The translations under genes were made by a program, and so were the position numbers. 64,000 nt of DNA. Origin: Bacteroidota bacterium (GTDB lineage Bacteria; Bacteroidota; Bacteroidia; Bacteroidales; Lentimicrobiaceae). The notes beneath the pieces are model-generated. The model ran no database searches. It worked only from the letters and a program-made list of their open reading frames with translations, and was not told the origin of the DNA. This document shows, piece after piece, positions 57,873 through 64,000 of the stretch (positions within the stretch are counted from its first letter, which is position 1; each line of letters starts with the position of its first letter). Where the stretch lies: the NCBI GenBank assembly GCA_023417935.1, contig JAEZDY010000042.1:62001-126000 (forward strand). The letters are read 5' to 3'.

Positions 57873-57894
57873 ATTATTACTCTTGATTTAGTGG

Positions 57895-57902
57895 CAAAGT
57901 TA
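57895..57902 (-). promoter_or_regulatory. Bacteroidota -7 element for ppa
   Basis: The reverse strand reads TAACTTTG (TAnnTTTG) 22 bp before the ppa ATG at 57872. Confidence 0.6.
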
Positions 57903-58090
57903 ACATGACTTGACAATATTTGTTTGTTTATCATAGAAATAATTTGTGTCATGATGTCACAGTAAATGAAGGGATTGATGCCATTATGACTTATGATTTT
58001 TGTAATCAACGGGTTGGCAAACAATTTGAATAAGTATCAAAAATAAAAGATAGGAATACTGATATCCTGACTATTATAAAAGATTATAAA

Positions 58091-60688
58091 ATGGACAACC
58101 TCACTATAAAGACACAAAAAGCAATTCAGAAGGCTCAGGAAATTGCTTCAGCCAATAATAACCAGGCAGTTGAGACCGCACATTTGCTCAGGGGACTGCT
58201 GGAAACTGATGAGAATGTAAGCCCATACTTACTTGGAAAATTTGAGGCTGACCTTAGTGATATACAAAGAAACCTTGAAAGGATGACCGGGGCTTTCGCA
58301 AAAGTTACCGGTGGAGGAGAGCAATATTTGAGCAATAAGGCCAACAGGGCTTTGCAGGAAGCGTCGCGCTATTCAAAGAAGATGAACGATGAATTTGTTT
58401 CGGTTGAACATCTTTTACTTGGGATACTTTCGGCAAATGATGATGTTTCAGATCTTTTGAAGAAATATGGCATCAATGAAAATGATCTGATCGCCGCTAT
58501 TAAAGAGCTGAGAAAAGGTGCAGGAGTGAATTCAGCCTCATCAGATGAAAACTGGAATGCACTGAATAAATATGCACGCAATCTTAATCAACTGGCAAGG
58601 GCAGGTAAGCTTGATCCTGTAATTGGACGGGATGAGGAAATAAGGAGAGTGCTCCAAATATTGAGCCGCAGGACAAAAAACAACCCGATACTTATAGGAG
58701 AACCGGGTGTAGGGAAAACCGCTATAGCTGAAGGTATTGCGCACCGCATCATTAATGGTGATGTGCCTGAAACATTGAAATCAAAACTCATATTCTCATT
58801 GGATATGGGTGCGCTTATTGCCGGTGCTAAATATAAAGGTGAGTTTGAAGAACGGTTGAAAGCTGTGGTTCATGAGGTTATTGAATCAAATGGCGAAGTA
58901 GTTTTATTCATTGATGAGATTCACACACTTGTTGGCGCAGGTGGAGGTGAAGGGGCCATGGATGCAGCGAATATTCTTAAACCAGCTCTTGCAAGAGGAG
59001 AGCTGCGTGCAATAGGCGCCACTACTTTGAATGAGTACCAGAAATACTTTGAGAAGGATAAAGCCCTCGAAAGACGATTCCAGATAGTTATGATTGAAGA
59101 GCCTGATACACTTAGTGCTATCTCAATACTCCGGGGACTAAAGGAAAGATATGAAACCCATCATAAGGTAAGAATTAAAGACGAAGCTATTATTGCCTCT
59201 GTTGAATTGTCGCAACGATATATCAGTGATCGCTTTCTTCCTGACAAAGCCATTGACCTGATTGATGAAGCTGCCGCAAAGCTAAGGCTTGAAATAAACT
59301 CAGTGCCTGAAGAGCTTGACCAGGTGGAAAGAAGGATCAAACAACTGGAAATTGAAAAAGCTGGAATTGCCAGGGAAGGTGATGCCAACAGATTAAAAAC
59401 GCTGTCAGCCGAACTGGCCAATTTAGTTGAAGAGCGCAATAACATAGCAGCCCAGTGGCAGGCTGAGAAAGAAGTTGTTGAAGGTCTTCAGACAACAAAA
59501 AAGCAGATTGAAGATTTGAAGTTTGAAGCTGAAAGGGCAGAAAGAGATGGTGATTACGGAAAAGTGGCAGAGATAAGATATGGTAAGATAAAAGAAGCCG
59601 AGCAGAAACTTGAGGCCCTTAAAGAGAAGTTGAATGAAATGCAAACATCTAATGCTTTGATCAAAGAGGAGGTTGGAGCAGAGGAGATTGCTGAGATTGT
59701 GTCGCGTTGGACAGGCATACCTGTAACCCGAATGCTTCAGAGTGAAAGAGAAAAGCTGCTCACACTGGAGGATGAACTTCACAAAAGGGTTGTAGGTCAG
59801 GATGAGGCTATTGAAGCAGTGTCAGATGCAATTAGAAGGAGCAGGGCAGGTTTGCAGGATACTAAAAGACCTATAGGTTCTTTTATTTTCCTTGGAACAA
59901 CGGGTGTAGGGAAAACAGAATTGGCAAAAGCACTGGCTGAATTCCTTTTCAACGATGAAAGTTCAATGGTGAGGATTGACATGTCGGAATACCAGGAACG
60001 CCACACTGTGTCACGGTTGGTTGGTGCACCTCCGGGTTATGTTGGCTATGATGAAGGTGGCCAGCTTACTGAAAAAATAAGGCGCAAGCCATACTCCGTT
60101 GTGCTGCTTGATGAAATTGAGAAAGCACACCCTGATGTATTCAATATCCTGCTGCAGGTTTTGGATGAAGGCAGATTAACTGATAATAAAGGAAGAACGG
60201 CTGATTTTAAAAATACCATCATCATAATGACTTCAAATCTTGGCTCTGAATATATCAGTGAGAAGATGGAGGAGTTGAATGAAACCAACAGGGACAGGAT
60301 ATTTGATGAAACAAAGGATCAGGTAATGATGATGCTGCGTAGAACAATCAGGCCTGAATTTCTCAACAGGATTGATGAATTGATCATGTTTAAGCCGCTG
60401 ACAGAAAAGGAGATTAACTCAATTGTCAAATTGCAGATTGATAGTCTATCTGATATGCTGGCGAAGAATGATATCACTTTTACAGCTACACCGGAAGCGA
60501 TTAGCTTAATTGGCAAGCAAGGTTTTGATCCGCATTACGGAGCACGCCCGGTGAAGAGGGTGCTCCAGAGAAACGTACTGAACGAGTTATCTAAGAAGAT
60601 TCTTAGTGGCGAGGTTAATAAAGATGAAGTGATTGTGCTTGATGAACAGAACGGGAAGTTGGTGTTTAAGAATAATTTGCAAGAGTAG
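58091..60688 (+). CDS. clpB: ATP-dependent disaggregase ClpB
   Basis: An 865-residue Hsp100 chaperone that dissolves protein aggregates with DnaK. Order: two N-terminal Clp repeats (about 1-145), AAA-1 with Walker [11 protein letters not shown] (about 203-212) and Walker [16 protein letters not shown], a ClpB middle coiled-coil domain (about 400-525), AAA-2 with [19 protein letters not shown] (about 603), [20 protein letters not shown] and the ClpB C-terminal domain ending [22 protein letters not shown]. Motifs are complete. No clear CIRCE or heat-shock operator was seen in the 218-bp upstream region. It is divergent from ppa. Confidence 0.96.
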   Translation: MDNLTIKTQKAIQKAQEIASANNNQAVETAHLLRGLLETDENVSPYLLGKFEADLSDIQRNLERMTGAFAKVTGGGEQYLSNKANRALQEASRYSKKMNDEFVSVEHLLLGILSANDDVSDLLKKYGINENDLIAAIKELRKGAGVNSASSDENWNALNKYARNLNQLARAGKLDPVIGRDEEIRRVLQILSRRTKNNPILIGEPGVGKTAIAEGIAHRIINGDVPETLKSKLIFSLDMGALIAGAKYKGEFEERLKAVVHEVIESNGEVVLFIDEIHTLVGAGGGEGAMDAANILKPALARGELRAIGATTLNEYQKYFEKDKALERRFQIVMIEEPDTLSAISILRGLKERYETHHKVRIKDEAIIASVELSQRYISDRFLPDKAIDLIDEAAAKLRLEINSVPEELDQVERRIKQLEIEKAGIAREGDANRLKTLSAELANLVEERNNIAAQWQAEKEVVEGLQTTKKQIEDLKFEAERAERDGDYGKVAEIRYGKIKEAEQKLEALKEKLNEMQTSNALIKEEVGAEEIAEIVSRWTGIPVTRMLQSEREKLLTLEDELHKRVVGQDEAIEAVSDAIRRSRAGLQDTKRPIGSFIFLGTTGVGKTELAKALAEFLFNDESSMVRIDMSEYQERHTVSRLVGAPPGYVGYDEGGQLTEKIRRKPYSVVLLDEIEKAHPDVFNILLQVLDEGRLTDNKGRTADFKNTIIIMTSNLGSEYISEKMEELNETNRDRIFDETKDQVMMMLRRTIRPEFLNRIDELIMFKPLTEKEINSIVKLQIDSLSDMLAKNDITFTATPEAISLIGKQGFDPHYGARPVKRVLQRNVLNELSKKILSGEVNKDEVIVLDEQNGKLVFKNNLQE

Positions 60689-60689
60689 C

Positions 60690-60723
60690 TCAGCAGAATA
60701 AGTCGGCAGCGTAATTCTGCTGA
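60690..60723. terminator. Inverted repeat between clpB and dnaX
   Basis: TCAGCAGAAT and ATTCTGCTGA are perfect 10-bp inverted arms around a 14-nt loop, right behind the clpB stop. No good T-tract follows, so it may act as an RNA 3'-end hairpin rather than a classic terminator. Confidence 0.5.
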
Positions 60724-60777
60724 TTAATTCAGCTACAGTTAAACTTAATGAGTAAATTTCCTGTATTCGCGATATGG

Positions 60778-60835
60778 AATTACATATCAAGTTCTAATCC
60801 TAACTGAATTACATATCAAGTTCTAATCCTAACTG
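60778..60835 (-). repeat. 29-bp perfect tandem duplication of the dnaX 3' end
   Basis: Units 60807-60835 and 60778-60806 are identical 29-bp copies. On the reverse strand each holds CAGTTAGGATTAGAACTTG (residues Q-L-G-L-E-L-D) followed by ATATGTAATT, which carries the Met codon and the stop. The distal copy lies outside the gene. Confidence 0.93.
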
Positions 60836-62713
60836 ATCTTTCATAATTTTCAACACAGGCGCTTTATCTGCAATAAAATCAAACTTTTCATTGTCGGTAT
60901 ATGGCCTCCTGGTTTCCTTCACACCCTCAATTAACTCAGTTTTGATTGATACTTGATCATTCCTCAGTTCTTTACGAAGGAATAATGTAATTTCATTCTT
61001 GTATCTGAAGATTTCATCGTATTGAAGCGGGTTTTCAATGCTTATGCTGATAACATAATTATCGAGTAACTGAGGCGTTTTCCATAGAAGCGTGCTGTGC
61101 AGTAAAGGAAGCTCACTTGCCAGTTTTTCAGCCATCAAAGGCCAAACTTTCAGTACTTCACTGATAGAAACATGGTCATTGCCATACGACTCTCCGGGAG
61201 TATCCTCTGCTACCCCCTCCTGTGTTTTTTCTTTATGATCCTTTTTGCCCGACATCAGGCTTCCAAGATTCATACCTGTTAATGAAATAGATGTTGCAGC
61301 TGTTGTTTTATTAATTTGGTCATTAGATTGTAATTTATCAACACTATTTTCAGGCTGTATCGTATTTGCCTTTTGATTGTTTTCAGGAGCTGATGATGGT
61401 TTAGCTGGAGTTGGCTTAATTGCCTTTATTGGTTCCTGCTGACCTGAAGCAGCATCTTCTGTTGAACCGTTTGATGGATTTGAGGATGCGGAAACTGGGT
61501 TGGAGGTTGAACTATTTCCAGCTAGCCTTGAAGCTCCAGTGTTAGGGCTTGCCGACGGTACCTCAGATTTTGAAGTTGAATTAGCAGCAAGGTTTGCTAC
61601 AGGATTAACTGATGTAAACCCGGGCATTGACAAGCGGCATAACTGCATAAGTGCAATTTCAACATGCAGTTTCTTATTGTTGCTTGTTTTATAGTTAATG
61701 TCGCATTCATTGTTTATTTCAAGTGACTGCAAAAGGAATGGAACTGAGCACTTCTGCGCTTGATAGTAGTATTGATCACGAATGGCATTGCTTGTTTCAA
61801 GCAATTGAAGCGTAACTTGATCCTTGCTAACCAGCAGATTACGCAGATGTTGGCCTAAGCCGGTTATAAAGTGCTGACCTTCAAAACCGTTTTCAATAAT
61901 TTCATTGATGGTAAGTAGCGTATTGCTAATATTGCCTTCAAGTATGTAGTCGGTTATCTTAAAATAGTATTCATAATCGAGTACATTAAGATTCTCAATA
62001 ACCTGCTTGTAAGTCAGGTTATTACCAGCATAGCTAACAAGCTGATCGAACATTGAAAGAGCATCGCGCAAGCCACCATCAGCTTTCTGGGCGATGATGT
62101 GAAGTGCCTGAGGTTCAGCCTCAATATTTTCACTTGCAGCAACATATTGCAGATGATGAGCTATATCATCAACGCTTATTCTACGGAAATCAAAGATTTG
62201 GCAACGCGATAATATAGTTGGTAATATTTTATGTTTTTCAGTAGTTGCAAGGATGAATTTTGCATATGGCGGCGGCTCTTCAAGGGTTTTGAGGAATGCA
62301 TTGAAGGCAGATTGCGATAACATGTGCACCTCATCAACAATATAAACCTTATATCCTTTTTGAGGAGGAATACGCACCTGATCTACCAGATTTCTAATAT
62401 CTTCAACAGTATTATTGGACGCAGCATCAAGTTCAAAGATATTAAAAGAAGCCGAACGGTTGAATGATTGGCATGATGTACATTTATCACAAGCTTCACC
62501 ATCGGCTGTGATTGCTTCACAGTTTATGGTTTTAGCCATGATACGTGCACAGGTGGTTTTACCTACTCCGCGGGGTCCGGTAAAAAGGAAAGCCTGAGCT
62601 ATCTGCTGATTTTTAATTGCGTTTTTTAGGGTATTGGTAATAGCTGATTGCCCTACTACTGTAGCAAAAGTTGCAGGTCGGTACTTACGAGCTGAAACAA
62701 TAAAATTATCCAT
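60809..62713 (-). CDS. dnaX: DNA polymerase III subunit gamma/tau
   Basis: DnaX is the clamp-loader ATPase. The 634-residue protein has Walker A FTGPRGVGKTTCARIMA (about 43-60), the four-Cys zinc module (CEAITADGEACDKCTSC), Walker B VYIVDEVHMLSQSAFNAFLKTLEEPPPYA, sensor 1 and the LSRCQIFDFRR arginine-finger helix, and clamp-loader domain III to about 370. A Ser/Asn/Pro-rich linker (about 375-490) precedes a C-terminal tau-like domain (KVWPLMAEKLASELPLLHSTLLW...). Promoter TAAGTTTG is 25 bp upstream. Its last codons are duplicated downstream. No obvious frameshift signal for a short gamma form was identified. Confidence 0.95.
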   Translation of the reverse strand: MDNFIVSARKYRPATFATVVGQSAITNTLKNAIKNQQIAQAFLFTGPRGVGKTTCARIMAKTINCEAITADGEACDKCTSCQSFNRSASFNIFELDAASNNTVEDIRNLVDQVRIPPQKGYKVYIVDEVHMLSQSAFNAFLKTLEEPPPYAKFILATTEKHKILPTILSRCQIFDFRRISVDDIAHHLQYVAASENIEAEPQALHIIAQKADGGLRDALSMFDQLVSYAGNNLTYKQVIENLNVLDYEYYFKITDYILEGNISNTLLTINEIIENGFEGQHFITGLGQHLRNLLVSKDQVTLQLLETSNAIRDQYYYQAQKCSVPFLLQSLEINNECDINYKTSNNKKLHVEIALMQLCRLSMPGFTSVNPVANLAANSTSKSEVPSASPNTGASRLAGNSSTSNPVSASSNPSNGSTEDAASGQQEPIKAIKPTPAKPSSAPENNQKANTIQPENSVDKLQSNDQINKTTAATSISLTGMNLGSLMSGKKDHKEKTQEGVAEDTPGESYGNDHVSISEVLKVWPLMAEKLASELPLLHSTLLWKTPQLLDNYVISISIENPLQYDEIFRYKNEITLFLRKELRNDQVSIKTELIEGVKETRRPYTDNEKFDFIADKAPVLKIMKDQLGLELDM

Positions 62714-62737
62714 TGAATACTTCGTTTATTGAGAATT

Positions 62738-62745
62738 CAAACTTA
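62738..62745 (-). promoter_or_regulatory. Bacteroidota -7 element for dnaX
   Basis: The reverse strand reads TAAGTTTG (TAnnTTTG) 24 bp before the dnaX ATG at 62713. Confidence 0.6.
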
Positions 62746-62832
62746 CGTGTTTTTTTTAGCCGGATAATGCACGAGGGCATAAACTTGGCAAAAAAACACG
62801 ATATGCATATAATATAACGTGTATAGCTGTTT

Positions 62833-64000
62833 TTATTTTTCCAGGATTTCAACGGCTATGAGCTTGTCATATCTATCACCTTGTTCACGGTAATAAACAA
62901 GGATAGTATAGCTGTTTCCTGTTTCGGCATGATTACCTTCGGCCTGTGAAAGATCGATGCTGCCCGTTTTATTATCTGCAAAGGCATACAGATAATTATA
63001 GTAGCCCTGTTTTAATAAAACCCTTGCTTCATAACCCTGACGGGCATAGTTGTATTTCATTCTTCCTCTTTCAAGAGTTATAGAACTGTCGGTTTTCCAT
63101 TCATTGAAACTGCCGGTAACAAACATATTGCCATCGGGGAACGGTAATTCAAAAGGAATAAAGAAATTTACCCAGGCATATTCAGCTTCATTTGAAGAAT
63201 CGTTGGCGTCATCACTTTTGATCAGGAATTTGCCATTTATATCCTGTTCTGTGATGTATGGCCGGAATGCTCTTGGCCGATCATGGATAAGATCGACAAA
63301 GTACATATTATTTCTCATTTCAATTGCCCTTACCCGCTCAGAATTATAGCGCAGACTCTTGATGTCAAAATACCTGAATTCATCACCTCCTTCAAATGAA
63401 ATAGTCCCATCAGTATACTGGTAATCTATTTCACCATCACGCAGCATGAGAGGTGTTATATTGTACTTAGCATTGTCCCACCGCATGTTTTGAAGTACAA
63501 CAACCTTTAATTGACGGTAAGGCTCATTAATAGTGTAATTTTGATTGATAATTGAGAATGCTACCTCCTGATGAGTGAACCTTTCTTCAATAAGAGATGA
63601 AGGCCTGACAAAGGCGTTAATTGCAACTCTACGCTCCAGTACCAGTATTTTGCGTGTAAATGCAGGATTATCAGGTTCTCCTTCAGGATACACCTTGAGT
63701 ATATAATTACCTGGTATCCTGAAACTGATGTTCTCATTAGGAATCTGAATACTATAATTTGTATAAGGCTGTAGGGTGTTAAAGGATGATGTGTAACTCC
63801 TGATATAATCATCTGTGTATCCATTAAGGTACTCATTCTGCCATAGGTCTGTCGGGGTCCAGTCAGCATTACAATGAATAAAGGTATATTGCCATGAATT
63901 GTAACCAGCGCCAAGGTCATCAAATGATAAAGTTAGCTGTTCGCCTGAATTAAAGTTGATTACAGGAGGCGACAATTCAGCACCCGTTCGGTACAAAAGT
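62833..64000 (-). CDS. Type IX secretion system plug protein (DUF5103), 5' end outside window
   Basis: An open frame runs from the stop at 62833 to the window edge (at least 389 codons), so the N-terminus and signal peptide are missing. The sequence LSPPVINFNSGEQLTLSFDDLGAGYNSWQYTFIHCNADWTPTDLWQNEYLNGY is characteristic of DUF5103, the plug that closes the outer-membrane translocon SprA of T9SS. SFNTLQPYTNYSIQIPNENISFRIPGNYILKVYPEGE and the C-terminal FVTGSFNEWKTDSSITLERG...GYYNYLYAFAD Ig-like segment also fit. It is beta-rich and periplasmic/outer-membrane. Together with PorT and many sorting domains it shows a working T9SS. Confidence 0.9.
   Translation of the reverse strand, partial: LLYRTGAELSPPVINFNSGEQLTLSFDDLGAGYNSWQYTFIHCNADWTPTDLWQNEYLNGYTDDYIRSYTSSFNTLQPYTNYSIQIPNENISFRIPGNYILKVYPEGEPDNPAFTRKILVLERRVAINAFVRPSSLIEERFTHQEVAFSIINQNYTINEPYRQLKVVVLQNMRWDNAKYNITPLMLRDGEIDYQYTDGTISFEGGDEFRYFDIKSLRYNSERVRAIEMRNNMYFVDLIHDRPRAFRPYITEQDINGKFLIKSDDANDSSNEAEYAWVNFFIPFELPFPDGNMFVTGSFNEWKTDSSITLERGRMKYNYARQGYEARVLLKQGYYNYLYAFADNKTGSIDLSQAEGNHAETGNSYTILVYYREQGDRYDKLIAVEILEK

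Noticed and set aside
60690..60760. Stop-codon series behind clpB as another gene-end duplication
   Set aside because: The apparent repetition is explained by the 10-bp inverted repeat and AT-rich sequence; no phased alignment with the clpB end was found.

Overview
The window comes from a Bacteroidota chromosome, probably an anaerobic, fermentative Bacteroidales-like lineage. Three things point there: many promoters carry the phylum-specific -7 element TAnnTTTG (several with TTTG about 18-19 bp upstream), type IX secretion (T9SS) genes and T9SS sorting domains recur (PorT, a plug protein, type A and type B C-terminal domains), and the ribosomal, tRNA and repair genes have Bacteroidota features. 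Upstream TTG starts often fall inside the promoter TTTG, so several starts were moved to the first downstream ATG.

Layout. 0-4 kb: a partial tyrosinase-like gene and two paralogous secreted fibronectin-III proteins, one with a recently amplified 285-bp domain unit. 4-18.7 kb: housekeeping genes (acyltransferase, ispF, lplA, tRNA-Val, ogt, a TamL-type Omp85 lipoprotein, RecD-like helicase, heptose kinase, porT, FAD dehydrogenase, tRNA-Glu, rpsT, radC, wecB). 18.7-23.9 kb: an AbiE toxin-antitoxin pair, the rpsF-rpsR-rplI operon, a TrmH-family methyltransferase and a DUF6266 gene. 24.2-32.4 kb: an AT-rich island between two 56-bp direct repeats, holding an XRE regulator, a small T9SS-sorted protein, a 2036-residue SpvB/FG-GAP/RHS protein with a hydrophobic C-terminal tip, and two related small membrane proteins (candidate immunity genes). 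A third, truncated relative lies just outside. 32.8-39.7 kb: an OsmC protein, a HigBA toxin-antitoxin pair between repeat copies, and two divergent T9SS secreted proteins sharing a near-perfect Rex box.

39.7-55 kb is a large [FeFe]-hydrogenase locus. A SpoIIE phosphatase and a PAS-bearing sensory hydrogenase (HydS) run leftward. Rightward run the NADH-linked hydrogenase subunits HydC, HydB and HydA, then a hydrogenase-like sensor fused to a histidine kinase, a receiver protein, a hybrid kinase, the redox repressor Rex, a RibF with a degenerate riboflavin-kinase half, a metallo-hydrolase, and the H-cluster maturase HydG. Rex-type boxes sit in the divergent promoter. The catalytic HydA lacks the usual proton-relay cysteine (Asp instead) and has Arg at the usual cyanide-contacting Lys position. 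The locus reads as H2/NADH metabolism with its own H2 or redox signalling branch. 55-64 kb: a T9SS type B protein, a CoA-binding protein, pyrophosphatase, ClpB, DnaX and a partial T9SS plug protein.

A pattern runs through the whole window. Several genes (tamL, ribF, the metallo-hydrolase, ppa, dnaX, more weakly wecB and the hybrid kinase) are followed by tandem copies of their own 3' end including the stop codon, and the TrmH-family gene is preceded by four 22-bp copies of its 5' end. No feature type explains these 'gene-end echoes', and they deserve a genome-wide test.
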